Below, in pieces: positions 13,935 through 21,308 of a DNA stretch of 21,308 nt. Within the stretch, counting starts at the first letter, position 1; every line of letters starts with the position of its first letter. Source of the stretch: an uncultured Clostridia bacterium (GTDB lineage Bacteria > Bacillota > Clostridia > Oscillospirales > CAG-272). The stretch is taken from contig CAJGCF010000022.1 in assembly GCA_904501865.1 (NCBI GenBank), positions 1 through 21,308 on the forward strand, read 5' to 3'. The translations under genes and the position numbers were made by a program. Below the pieces are notes generated by a model. That model was given only the letters and a program-made list of their open reading frames with translations. It had not been told where the DNA came from and did no database searches.

Positions 13935-14834
13935 ATGGAATATAATGCAGATATCGCGTTTGACGTGCTGAGATCAACGGTAGAAGCCATCGAGCCCGAG
14001 CTGGAAAAGATATACAAAACAGAGGACGGACCCGCTTCAAAGCTATATGAGGCGGAGAGGTACAGTCTTTTGTCGGGGGGAAAACGAATACGCCCTGCGC
14101 TTGTGCTTGAGACGTGCAGAATGCTCGGAGGGGACGAGGAGGCGGCATTACCGTTTGCCTGCGCCGTTGAGATGATACATACGTATTCGCTTATACACGA
14201 CGACCTTCCTTGCATGGACGACGATGATATGCGTCGCGGAAGGCTAACAAATCACAAGGTGTTCGGAGAGGCATATGCTACGTTGGCGGGAGACGGATTG
14301 CTTACAGACGCGTTTTCCGTGTGCGCTATGAACCCTTACGTATCTGGTGATTGCGCGGCGGCGGCAGTGGCGCTCCTATCGGGCGCGGCAGGAAGCTGGG
14401 GAATGGTCAAGGGACAGGTCATTGATATGTACGGTGAGGAAAATCCTCTGACCGAGCAGGAGCTCACAGAACTGCATATGGGTAAGACAGGAGCTATGAT
14501 ATGCGTTTCTGTCCAGCTTGGTTGCCTTGCGGCAGGGTTGTCTCCAAATGATGATATGGTAAGACGACTGACCTCATTTGCGCAAAAAATAGGTCTTGTC
14601 TTTCAGATAATCGATGATATTCTTGACGTGACCTCAACAGATGAGGAGTTCGGCAAGAGGACAGGCTCGGACGCGAATAAAAACAAGACCACGTTTATAT
14701 CGTTTTTCAGTGTAGAGGAGGCGAGGCAATACGCCGCATCTCTCACTCGGGAGGCAATACGTGAAATAGAGGATATTGACGCGAGTGATAGGCTTATTAG
14801 TTTGGCGGAATATCTTTGTGACAGAAAAAGATAA
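13935..14834 (+). CDS. ispA: Farnesyl diphosphate synthase (IspA-type polyprenyl synthetase)
   Basis: A 299-residue trans-prenyltransferase that condenses isopentenyl diphosphate with dimethylallyl and geranyl diphosphate to make farnesyl diphosphate. FDP feeds undecaprenyl phosphate, the cell-wall lipid carrier. The first Asp-rich motif is HDDLPCMDDDDMRRG (88-102) and the second is QIIDDILD (224-231), both Mg-diphosphate binding. LLSGGKRIRP (45-54) binds IPP. The two-residue insertion in the first motif (DDxxxxD) and the smaller residues before it are typical of bacterial short-chain enzymes, so FPP is more likely than a longer product. The ribosome site is GAAAGGA. In many Clostridia dxs follows; here a divergent PAP2 gene does. 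Confidence 0.94.
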   Translation: MEYNADIAFDVLRSTVEAIEPELEKIYKTEDGPASKLYEAERYSLLSGGKRIRPALVLETCRMLGGDEEAALPFACAVEMIHTYSLIHDDLPCMDDDDMRRGRLTNHKVFGEAYATLAGDGLLTDAFSVCAMNPYVSGDCAAAAVALLSGAAGSWGMVKGQVIDMYGEENPLTEQELTELHMGKTGAMICVSVQLGCLAAGLSPNDDMVRRLTSFAQKIGLVFQIIDDILDVTSTDEEFGKRTGSDANKNKTTFISFFSVEEARQYAASLTREAIREIEDIDASDRLISLAEYLCDRKR

Positions 14835-14884
14835 AATGAGTAGCGGGACTATCCCGTGAGAAATAAAAAAGAAGGAAGAAATAA

Positions 14885-15364
14885 ATGGAATTTATATTAG
14901 AGCTTGCGACAAATTTTGCTCTTATAAGCGCCGCGTCGGGTTGGATAGTGGCGCAAATATTTAAATTTTGCACAGGAATATTCAAGATAAAAAAGTTTTC
15001 AGTGAAAGAGTTTTTGTTTGGTACGGGCGGTATGCCGTCCTCGCACACTGCCGCGGCATCGGCACTGTCTTGCGCTTGCGCTATACAGTACGGACTTGGC
15101 TCGGTGTCCTTTGCCATAAGCGCGGTGCTTATGATGATAGTTATGAGAGACGCTATGGGCATGAGAAGGCAGGTAGGCGAGCACGCAAAAGCCTTGAATC
15201 TCATTTTTCAGGAGCTTGTTGAGGCTAAAAATGATAAAAATCTTACTCAAAAGGCTTTGGATGAGCTTGCGGGGCATACACCTCTGCAGGTTTTTGCGGG
15301 ACTTTTGGTCGGTATAGTTGTCCCGTTCTTAATAGCGATGTTGCCTGCATTTAACTTGTTATGA
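14885..15364 (+). CDS. Divergent PAP2 (DUF212) family membrane protein
   Basis: A 159-residue protein with membrane segments near 10-30, 75-95 and 135-157. It has the reduced phosphatase signature of the family: GGMPSSHTAAASAL (47-60) and RDAMGMRRQVGEHA (88-101). Full PAP2 enzymes also have an N-terminal K-x6-RP motif, which is not evident here, so catalysis is uncertain. If active it could dephosphorylate a lipid or isoprenoid diphosphate; its place straight after ispA makes a link to undecaprenyl or farnesyl diphosphate attractive, but this is inference. The ribosome site is AGGAAG. Its stop overlaps the tlyA start as ATGA, so the two are translationally coupled. Confidence 0.88.
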   Translation: MEFILELATNFALISAASGWIVAQIFKFCTGIFKIKKFSVKEFLFGTGGMPSSHTAAASALSCACAIQYGLGSVSFAISAVLMMIVMRDAMGMRRQVGEHAKALNLIFQELVEAKNDKNLTQKALDELAGHTPLQVFAGLLVGIVVPFLIAMLPAFNLL

Positions 15365-16143
15365 GAGCAGACGTATATCTTGTAGAGCAGGGGATAGTTG
15401 ATAGCAGAACACGTGCCGGCAGATTGATATCCGAGGGTAAGGTGCTCATAGACGGGAGATCTATCCAAAAGCCGTCCGAAAGTGTTTCTGATGTTGAGCA
15501 CAAGATAGAGATAACTCAGCCAGACAGATTCGTTGGGCGCGGAGGCATAAAGCTCGAGGCGGCACTTGCCGAGTTTAAAATAGACGTAGATGGAAAAAGA
15601 TGCATCGACGTGGGAGCATCGACGGGCGGATTTACCCATTGTTTGCTCCAAAGCGGAGCCGCGCACGTTTTTGCGGTAGATTCCGGCAGAGAACAGCTAC
15701 ACCGAGATCTGCTTGACGATCCAAGAGTAAGCTCTATTGAGGGTTATAACGCAAGAGGGCTAAATCCGCAAGATTTCGGTATATTTGACGTTGCCGTTAT
15801 GGACGTTTCCTTTATATCGCAAACACTTATACACCCCGCGCTTGCGACTGTGCTTTGTGACGGAGCTGTGTTTATCAGTTTGATAAAACCTCAGTTTGAG
15901 GTCGGACGGTCGGCTATTGGAAAAAACGGCATAGTAAAGAGCCCCAAGGACAGAGAAAACGCCATTGTGCGTGTCTTGGAGTCCGCAAGTATTTGCGGAT
16001 TTGACGTCTGCGGCGTTATGCGATCGCCCATTGAGGGCGGCGACGGGAACGTGGAATATCTCGCATGCTTTAAAAGACGGTATGAGAGAAAAACAGAGCT
16101 CAAAACCGAGAGCTTTAAGTTAAGTACGTTGTGTCGCTTATGA
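15361..16143 (+). CDS. tlyA: TlyA rRNA (cytidine-2'-O)-methyltransferase
   Basis: The 260-residue protein joins an N-terminal S4 RNA-binding domain (1-about 60; RADVYLVEQGIVDSRTRAGRLI) to an FtsJ-type methyltransferase domain. The link RFVGRGGIKLEAAL contains catalytic K64, and the SAM loop is CIDVGASTGGFTHCLL (81-96). D148 (MDVSF), K176 (LIKPQFE) and E232 (NVEY) complete the K-D-K-E tetrad known in TlyA and FtsJ. TlyA methylates 16S and 23S rRNA cytidines at the subunit interface and its loss causes capreomycin resistance in mycobacteria. Hemolysin is an older label for the family. The ATG overlaps the previous stop (ATGA). A short hairpin follows the stop, before nadK. Confidence 0.95.
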   Translation: MRADVYLVEQGIVDSRTRAGRLISEGKVLIDGRSIQKPSESVSDVEHKIEITQPDRFVGRGGIKLEAALAEFKIDVDGKRCIDVGASTGGFTHCLLQSGAAHVFAVDSGREQLHRDLLDDPRVSSIEGYNARGLNPQDFGIFDVAVMDVSFISQTLIHPALATVLCDGAVFISLIKPQFEVGRSAIGKNGIVKSPKDRENAIVRVLESASICGFDVCGVMRSPIEGGDGNVEYLACFKRRYERKTELKTESFKLSTLCRL

Positions 16144-16146
16144 CCC

Positions 16147-16163
16147 TGAGGGAGGGACCCTCA
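16147..16163 (+). repeat. Short hairpin between tlyA and nadK
   Basis: TGAGGG and CCCTCA pair around the loop AGGGA, 3 nt after the tlyA stop. No T-run follows, so it is not a terminator. It may be an RNA stability or processing element inside the operon. Confidence 0.45.
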
Positions 16164-16186
16164 CTTGAACAAGAAAGGCATTATTC

Positions 16187-17068
16187 ATGAAACCCATAAA
16201 AAAAGCTTTGATAATTACCAATTTTAACATATACGATAAAGCCAACGCAGCCCTGACGGTAGCGGAGAAGCTGTATTTTCTAGGTTGCGAGGTATGCACC
16301 CTGTTGTATAACAAGGACAAGATAATCAAGCTCAATAAAAGCAAAATGAGATTTACCTTTGTGCCTGCCGAGGAGGCTTATTCCGCGGTTGACGTAGTAA
16401 TAGTCCTTGGCGGTGACGGATCCATTCTGGAGTCTGCGAGAAGAGCGGCGCCGTTTTGCACCCCCGTGCTTGGACTAAATCTCGGAAGACTCGGATATAT
16501 GTCGGAGCTTGAGCTCGGCGAGATAAGAGAGATATCCCGATTGCTTACGGGAGATTATAAAATAGAGACTCGCTCAATGATAAACATTGAGATACTTGAC
16601 GGCGAAGGGGCCGTGCGTAAAAACGAATACGCGCTGAATGATGCCGTCATATCCAACGGCTCGGTCTCGAGAATAGTAGACCTTGAGCTTTATGAGGGTG
16701 GAGTTCATATAGCGAGCTATCGCTCAGACGGAATGATAGTAGCCACTCCGACAGGCTCTACGGCATATTCCTTGGCGGCAGGCGGAGCTATTGTAGACCC
16801 AAGGCTCAACTGCCTTTGCGTAACACCCATATGTCCACACTCTCTGTATGCTCGTCCCCTTATTTTTACAGATTCGGCTAGCATAGAGATAAAAAATATA
16901 TGTCAAAGAGAAAAAAGCCTGTTTTTGACGATAGATGGCAGAGTTAATTACGAGCTTGCGATAGGTGAGCGCGTACGCATAACCCGTTCACCCTTGCATA
17001 CGGATTTTATAAGATTCAAGGACGATATATTCTACGACAGATTAAGACAAAAGATGAATGATAAATAA
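16187..17068 (+). CDS. nadK: NAD kinase
   Basis: A 293-residue NAD kinase, which phosphorylates NAD+ to NADP+ in the cytosol. LGGDGSI (74-80) holds the GGDG motif. LNLGRLGYMSELE (97-109), the NE...ALND pair (146-152) and TGSTAYSLAAGG (189-200) are all in order, and the spacing fits a full-length family member. The ATG at 16187 follows an AAGAAAGG ribosome site. It lies between tlyA and argR, 14 nt before the latter, as in many Clostridia. Confidence 0.96.
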   Translation: MKPIKKALIITNFNIYDKANAALTVAEKLYFLGCEVCTLLYNKDKIIKLNKSKMRFTFVPAEEAYSAVDVVIVLGGDGSILESARRAAPFCTPVLGLNLGRLGYMSELELGEIREISRLLTGDYKIETRSMINIEILDGEGAVRKNEYALNDAVISNGSVSRIVDLELYEGGVHIASYRSDGMIVATPTGSTAYSLAAGGAIVDPRLNCLCVTPICPHSLYARPLIFTDSASIEIKNICQREKSLFLTIDGRVNYELAIGERVRITRSPLHTDFIRFKDDIFYDRLRQKMNDK

Positions 17069-17082
17069 ACGGAGATTTTAAA

Positions 17083-17541
17083 ATGAAAAAGGGAAGACAG
17101 GAAAAGATACTTGAGCTTATAGCAAAGTATGAGATAGAGACTCAGGACGAGCTTATAGAATTTCTGGGTGAAGAGGGGTATAACGTAACGCAAGCGACGA
17201 TCTCAAGAGACATAAGAGACCTTGATCTTGTCAAGGTGGCTATGCCTGACGGAGCGTACAAATACGTGGTATCTCACGCTATTAAGAAGAACGTGAGACA
17301 GACGGGACTTCTGGCACACCCAATAGTTGATACCGTGCTGAGCATAAATTGCGCGCAGAACATCATAGTGTTCAAGACAACCGCGGGAATGGCGCAGGCG
17401 GTCGCTATATCAATAGATCGCATACCCGATTCCGAGATACTCGGTTGCGTTGCGGGAGACGATACTATCATCATAGTTACACCCGATAGCGAGGCGGCAC
17501 CAAGAGTTGCCGCAAAGCTTGGAAAGCTGTTCTCAATATAA
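17083..17541 (+). CDS. argR: Arginine repressor ArgR/AhrC
   Basis: A 152-residue regulator. Residues 1-65 are a winged helix with the recognition element QATISRDIRDLDLVKV (37-52). Residues about 75-152 are the hexamer-forming domain with the arginine-binding GCVAGDDTIIIV (121-132). With arginine bound it represses arginine biosynthesis and can activate catabolism. A GGAG ribosome site precedes the ATG. Its place between nadK and recN is conserved in Firmicutes and is not by itself evidence that it controls the neighbours, although argS follows recN and has a palindrome over its -35 box. Confidence 0.96.
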   Translation: MKKGRQEKILELIAKYEIETQDELIEFLGEEGYNVTQATISRDIRDLDLVKVAMPDGAYKYVVSHAIKKNVRQTGLLAHPIVDTVLSINCAQNIIVFKTTAGMAQAVAISIDRIPDSEILGCVAGDDTIIIVTPDSEAAPRVAAKLGKLFSI

Positions 17542-17576
17542 AAGCATATCATTATTAAGTAGAAAGGAGTGTATTT

Positions 17577-19250
17577 ATGCTCAGGAGCTTGCATATAGAA
17601 AACATAGCGGTCGTGAAGAGCGCGGACATTGAGTTCGGTAGCGGTATGACTGTGCTTACGGGCGAGACGGGCGCGGGAAAGTCCGTTATCATAGACAGTA
17701 TAAATATGCTCACCGGCGCAAAGGTATCCCGTGAGGTAATAAGATCGGGAGAGGACCACGCCTTGTCTGAGGCAGTTTTTGACGGCGTTCCCGAGGACCT
17801 CAAGGTGTTTCTTTCGGAGCTTGGTATTGAGTGCGAGGACGGTGAAGTCATAATCACTCACAAGCTGACCTCCGACGGAAGATCTTCTATAAGAGTAAAC
17901 GGCAGGACAGTCACCAAAGCAGCGCTCAAGGATATATCCAAGCAGCTTATATCTATTCACGGTCAACACGACAGCCAAGCTCTGTTCAATAAGTCGTCAT
18001 ACACGGATATGACGGATTCGTACGGAGACTGTTGGAGTATGCGTGATGAATACAGGGAAATATATAGGGAGCTCGACTTATATCGTAAAAAATTGTCGGA
18101 GCTCAACTCCGACGAGGAGGAAAAAGCAAGACGCAAGGATATCCTTGAATATCAGATAAAGGATATTGACTCAAAGAAGCTGAAGGACGGCGAGGAAGAG
18201 ACGCTTGAGGCAGAAAAGCTCCGCCTTGCCAACATAGAAAAAATAAATAAGCATCTGAATTTTGCACATAGAGCGCTATGCGGCGGAGAGAGAGGCGGAG
18301 ACGTTGCCTATTTGCTCTCACGCACATCGGATGCACTCAAAAAAATAATCGACGTAGTACCAGACGCGTCAGATGTTTCGGAAAAGCTTATGGATATGAG
18401 CTACGAGGTGTCCGACCTTGCGGACAGAATAAAGGCCCTTTCAAGTGATGACGGAGAGGACCCTGAAGCAAAGCTTGATAAGATAGAATCAAGGCTTGAA
18501 GTCATATCATCTCTCAAGCGAAGATACGGCAGAGACATCAAAGCCATACTTGAATTTAGGGACAAGGCGGAGCGGGAGCTTGACGACATTGAGCTTTCGG
18601 ACGAGAGGGCGGAGCAGTATAAAAAGACAATCGCCGAGCTCGAGTCCCGAGCGAAAATTGCGGCAAAGATACTTAGCGAGCACAGAAAGGCCGCTGCAAG
18701 AGAGGCAAGCGTCAAGATAATGGACGTGCTTTCATATCTTGATATGCCAAAGGTGAAATTTGAGATAACTGTTACCGAGACCGAGGAGCTTACTCCCACG
18801 GGACAAGACAAAATAGAATTTTTGACCGCCACTAACCCCGGAGAGCCTATGATGCCTATGAGTGATATAGCATCGGGCGGAGAAATGGCAAGAATAATGC
18901 TTGCAATCAAGAGCGTATTGAATGAAAAGGACGGAGTTGGCTGTGCCGTGTACGATGAGATAGACACGGGAATTTCAGGTAAGACCTCACGTAAAATAGG
19001 CGTGAAGCTTAAAGAGATAGCTGTCCATAGTCAGATACTGTGCGTCACACATTCAGCCCAGATAGCTACCTTGGCAGACAATCACTATCTCATATCCAAA
19101 AAAGAGGTAGACGGCAGAGCGCACACGAGCATAAGACTTCTTGGCCGCGATGAGAGAATAGAGGAAGCGGCAAGGATACTCGGGGGCATCAACATAACCG
19201 AAGCGCAAAGGCAGGCGGCAAGAGATATGATTGACGACACGGAAAAATAA
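17577..19250 (+). CDS. recN: DNA repair protein RecN
   Basis: A 557-residue SMC-like ATPase that acts early in double-strand break repair. It has an N-terminal RF-type ATPase half with Walker A GETGAGKS (29-36) and ISIHGQHDSQALF. A long coiled-coil centre (about 155-360, rich in Lys, Glu, Leu) follows. The C-terminal half has the signature ASGGEMARIMLAIK near 433 and Walker B VYDEIDTGISG near 457, then VTHSAQIA. The length is normal and no break was found. The ribosome site AAAGGAG lies before the ATG. I saw no LexA-type box upstream, so it is probably expressed with the operon rather than by its own SOS promoter. It is the last gene of the run. Confidence 0.97.
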   Translation: MLRSLHIENIAVVKSADIEFGSGMTVLTGETGAGKSVIIDSINMLTGAKVSREVIRSGEDHALSEAVFDGVPEDLKVFLSELGIECEDGEVIITHKLTSDGRSSIRVNGRTVTKAALKDISKQLISIHGQHDSQALFNKSSYTDMTDSYGDCWSMRDEYREIYRELDLYRKKLSELNSDEEEKARRKDILEYQIKDIDSKKLKDGEEETLEAEKLRLANIEKINKHLNFAHRALCGGERGGDVAYLLSRTSDALKKIIDVVPDASDVSEKLMDMSYEVSDLADRIKALSSDDGEDPEAKLDKIESRLEVISSLKRRYGRDIKAILEFRDKAERELDDIELSDERAEQYKKTIAELESRAKIAAKILSEHRKAAAREASVKIMDVLSYLDMPKVKFEITVTETEELTPTGQDKIEFLTATNPGEPMMPMSDIASGGEMARIMLAIKSVLNEKDGVGCAVYDEIDTGISGKTSRKIGVKLKEIAVHSQILCVTHSAQIATLADNHYLISKKEVDGRAHTSIRLLGRDERIEEAARILGGINITEAQRQAARDMIDDTEK

Positions 19251-19272
19251 ATTCAAAAATTGGGAATTACTA

Positions 19273-19301
19273 TTGAAATTTCAACTGTTATATGATATAA
19301 T
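19273..19301 (+). promoter_or_regulatory. Promoter of argS with a palindrome over the -35 box
   Basis: TTGAAA (19273-19278), a 17-nt spacer and TATAAT (19296-19301) preceded by TGA (extended -10). The perfect palindrome TTGAAATTTCAA (19273-19284) covers the -35 box. The leader is only about 50 nt, too short for a T-box riboswitch. Confidence 0.82.
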
Positions 19302-19314
19302 AACCGTTGCGGTT
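19302..19314 (+). terminator. Small hairpin with T-run, possible weak terminator for recN transcripts
   Basis: AACCG and CGGTT pair around TTG and are followed by TTTT. The stem is only 5 bp and overlaps the expected argS transcription start, so it would act only on transcripts arriving from recN. Weak call. Confidence 0.4.
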
Positions 19315-19358
19315 TTTTAAAATTAAAATTAATTCGACTCGAAAGGCAGAGCTTATAA

Positions 19359-21092
19359 ATGCTTAAGATCAAATCATTAATTGCAGAGAAAATATATGAG
19401 GGAGTTGTCGATATCAATCCCGAGGCAGAGATAAGCGCTCAGGATATCGCGGGTATGCTCGAATATCCCCCCGACGCGACTATGGGCGACCTTGCGTTTC
19501 CTTGCTTCAAGCTTTCAAAGACCCTTCGTCGCTCACCCGTTCAAATCGCGGCAACGATCGCGCAGGAGCTTAAGGCAGAAGCTATAGCGAGCGCAGAGGC
19601 GGTCAACGGTTATCTTAACATAAAAATATCAAACGAATATCTCGGAGAGAATGTTTTACCTGAGATACTTCAAAAAGGTGAGAAATACGGTGCTCCCGCT
19701 ATCGGAGAGGGAAAAACGGTCGTGCTTGACTATTCTTCCCCCAATGTTGCAAAGCCCTTTCACATAGGACATCTCGGTACGACAGTGATCGGTCATGCGC
19801 TCAAAAAGCTGCACGAGTTTGCGGGATATAAGTGTGTTGGCATCAACTATCTCGGCGACTGGGGAACTCAGTTCGGTAAGCTTATCGTGGCTTACAAGCT
19901 CTGGGGTGACAAGGAGCAGATAGAGAAGGGCGGCATAGACAAGCTCGTTGAGCTTTACGTTCGTATAAACAACACCATCAAGGGCGACGAGGAAAACGGT
20001 ATTCCACAGAGAGCCGACCTTGCCGATCAGGCAAGAGAGGAATTTCACAAGATGGAGATCGGGGACGAGGAGAATATCGCACTTTGGAAGTGGTTCGTCG
20101 AGATAAGCCTTGAGGAATATCAAAAGACCTACAAGCAGCTTGGAATCGAGTTTGACAGCTACAAGGGTGAGAGCTTCTACACCGACAAGATGCCCGCTCA
20201 GGTCGAAAAGCTCAGAGAGAGCGGTCTTATGAAAATAGACGACGGCGCATCTATCGTGGATCTTGACGAGTACGGAATGCCTCCGTGCCTCATTCTCAAG
20301 CGCGACGGCTCGACTCTGTATCCCACGCGTGATATAGCCGCGGCAGTATACAGAAAAGAGCATTATAACTTTGACAAGTGTATATACGTAACCAGTACCC
20401 AGCAGATACTTCACTTCAAGCAGTGGTTCAAGGTCGTGGAGCTTATGGGCTATGATTGGTATGACGAGCTCGTTCATATTCCTTACGGAACGGTGTCTCT
20501 CAACGGTGCGAAGCTTGCTACGAGAACAGGTAACGTAGTACTTCTCAAAGACCTCTTTGCAGCGGCTATCGATAAGGTAAAGGGAATCATGGCAGAAAAG
20601 AATCCCGAGCTTGCTGGTAACGAAGAGATTGCCGAGGCAGTTGGTGTCGGTGCGATAGTATTTTACTATCTTACAAATAACCGTATCAAGGACATAAACT
20701 TCAATCTCGAAGATGCACTTTCCTTTGACGGAAATACAGGTCCTTACGTTCAGTATACTTATGCACGTACCTGCTCAATTCTTGACAAGGTTGGAGAAAG
20801 CTACGGCGGTAAGATTGTTATAAGCAACGATGCAGAGGCGGCTTTGCTTAAGACACTTTGTCAGTATGAGGAAAGAGTTTTGTCTGCTATTAAGGATTAC
20901 GAGCCTTCCGTGATAACAAGATTTATTCTTGACGTTGCGGTAGCGTTCAATAAATTCTACCACGAATGCTCAATACTGAACGTCGATGACAATAATGTAA
21001 GAGGGACGAGAATACTTCTTACAGAAGCGACGAGAAACGTGCTCGGCTCCGCATTCTCACTCATATGTCTCAAAAAGACGGAGCGCATATAA
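19359..21092 (+). CDS. argS: Arginyl-tRNA synthetase
   Basis: A 577-residue class I synthetase that charges tRNA-Arg. The N-terminal Add-1 domain (about 1-105) includes DATMGDLAFPCFKLSK. The ATP-binding HIGH motif is in SSPNVAKPFHIGHLGTT (126-142). The KMSK equivalent is the degenerate AKLATRTG (about residue 390), normal for ArgRS. Next come GVGAIVFYYL and the helical anticodon-binding domain with DGNTGPYVQYTYAR. The ATG follows a GAAAGG ribosome site. It has its own promoter at 19273-19301 and is followed by yebC after 39 nt. It is complete in length. Arginine-responsive control by the nearby ArgR is possible but not shown. Confidence 0.97.
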   Translation: MLKIKSLIAEKIYEGVVDINPEAEISAQDIAGMLEYPPDATMGDLAFPCFKLSKTLRRSPVQIAATIAQELKAEAIASAEAVNGYLNIKISNEYLGENVLPEILQKGEKYGAPAIGEGKTVVLDYSSPNVAKPFHIGHLGTTVIGHALKKLHEFAGYKCVGINYLGDWGTQFGKLIVAYKLWGDKEQIEKGGIDKLVELYVRINNTIKGDEENGIPQRADLADQAREEFHKMEIGDEENIALWKWFVEISLEEYQKTYKQLGIEFDSYKGESFYTDKMPAQVEKLRESGLMKIDDGASIVDLDEYGMPPCLILKRDGSTLYPTRDIAAAVYRKEHYNFDKCIYVTSTQQILHFKQWFKVVELMGYDWYDELVHIPYGTVSLNGAKLATRTGNVVLLKDLFAAAIDKVKGIMAEKNPELAGNEEIAEAVGVGAIVFYYLTNNRIKDINFNLEDALSFDGNTGPYVQYTYARTCSILDKVGESYGGKIVISNDAEAALLKTLCQYEERVLSAIKDYEPSVITRFILDVAVAFNKFYHECSILNVDDNNVRGTRILLTEATRNVLGSAFSLICLKKTERI

Positions 21093-21131
21093 ATATTTTT
21101 TAAGGTTAATAATTGAAAGGAATATATAGAT

Positions 21132-21308
21132 ATGTCAGGACATAGCAAATGGGCTAATATCAAGCACAAAAAGGAAAAGACCGACTCCGCGCGCGCTAAG
21201 GTGTTTACAAAGATCGGTAAGGAGATCACGATAGCCGTAAAAGAGGGCGGCGGAGACCCCACCTCAAACTCCAAACTCCGTGACCTCATTCAGAAGGCGA
21301 AGGCAAAC
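21132..21308 (+). CDS. yebC: YebC/PmpR-family protein, 5' part cut by window edge
   Basis: The ATG at 21132 opens 59 codons that run off the right edge. The start MSGHSKWANIKHKKEKTD and the following ARAKVFTKIGKEITIAVKEGG and PTSNSKLRDLIQKAKA are the highly conserved YebC/TACO1 N-terminus. These proteins were long called transcription regulators; recent work ties them to relief of ribosome stalling on proline-rich stretches. A GAAAGGA ribosome site lies upstream. It probably shares the argS transcript. Only about a quarter of the usual 240 residues is visible. Confidence 0.96.
   Translation, partial: MSGHSKWANIKHKKEKTDSARAKVFTKIGKEITIAVKEGGGDPTSNSKLRDLIQKAKAN

Noticed and set aside
18401..18967. 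A Ser-rich 188-residue open frame on the minus strand inside recN
   Set aside because: The serine richness comes from reading Asp/Glu/Ala-rich recN codons backwards; recN is intact on the plus strand.
19302..19358. T-box riboswitch before argS
   Set aside because: The leader is about 50 nt and has no T-box core or specifier stem; only a small hairpin is present.
19656..20477. A 273-residue open frame on the minus strand inside argS
   Set aside because: It lies wholly opposite a well-conserved, full-length argS, has no recognisable family pattern, and reflects the codon bias of the true gene read in antisense.

Overview
The window looks like chromosomal DNA of a low-to-moderate GC Gram-positive bacterium, most likely an uncultured member of the Clostridia (Bacillota). 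The support is sigma-A promoters of the TTGACA-17-TATAAT type, strong GGAGG/AAAGGAG ribosome binding sites, a MecA-type ClpC adaptor, a Clostridia-style DinG-like helicase with an N-terminal nuclease fold, and the gene order nusB - xseA - xseB - ispA - tlyA - nadK - argR - recN, which is characteristic of that class. I see no transposase, integrase, phage gene, tRNA, rRNA or CRISPR array. Genes pack tightly and nearly all of the sequence is explained.

Layout. Positions 1-2081 (minus strand): a MecA-like adaptor, a strong bidirectional terminator, then a family 4 uracil-DNA glycosylase followed 4 nt later by an AEC-family transporter cut by the left edge. Positions 2303-7153 (plus strand): a DinG/XPD-like helicase, a class I aminotransferase with its own promoter, and a TIGR01212-type radical SAM protein. 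Positions 7154-7362: an unusually structured promoter region with an operator-like palindrome over the -35 box. It drives a 605-residue secreted, membrane-anchored surface protein (7363-9180) with an EF-hand-like loop and a 9-copy pentapeptide tandem repeat. Positions 9308-10588 (minus strand): a two-gene unit of a small four-helix membrane protein and an SGNH-fold extracytoplasmic protein whose GDS serine reads as threonine. Positions 10589-10906: a divergent promoter region. Positions 10907-19250 (plus strand): a ten-gene housekeeping run (nusB, a TsaD-like paralogue, xseA, xseB, ispA, a divergent PAP2 protein, tlyA, nadK, argR, recN). Positions 19359-21308: argS with its own promoter, then yebC cut by the right edge.

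How the genes work together. The long operon joins transcription antitermination (NusB), DNA repair (ExoVII, RecN), isoprenoid chain elongation (IspA), rRNA methylation (TlyA), NADP supply (NadK) and arginine regulation (ArgR). It appears to be driven mainly by one near-perfect promoter in front of nusB. The dxs gene often found between ispA and tlyA in Clostridia is absent; a DUF212/PAP2 gene sits there instead.

The parts least explained by known biology are the surface protein with its control region (7154-9180) and the SGNH/membrane-protein pair (9308-10588). I did not find a convincing wholly new multi-gene system. The most unusual signals are listed as findings: the Cys-flanked calcium-type loop, the probable C-terminal anchoring tag, the operator-like dyad, and active-site substitutions in the SGNH protein and in the helicase's nuclease domain.
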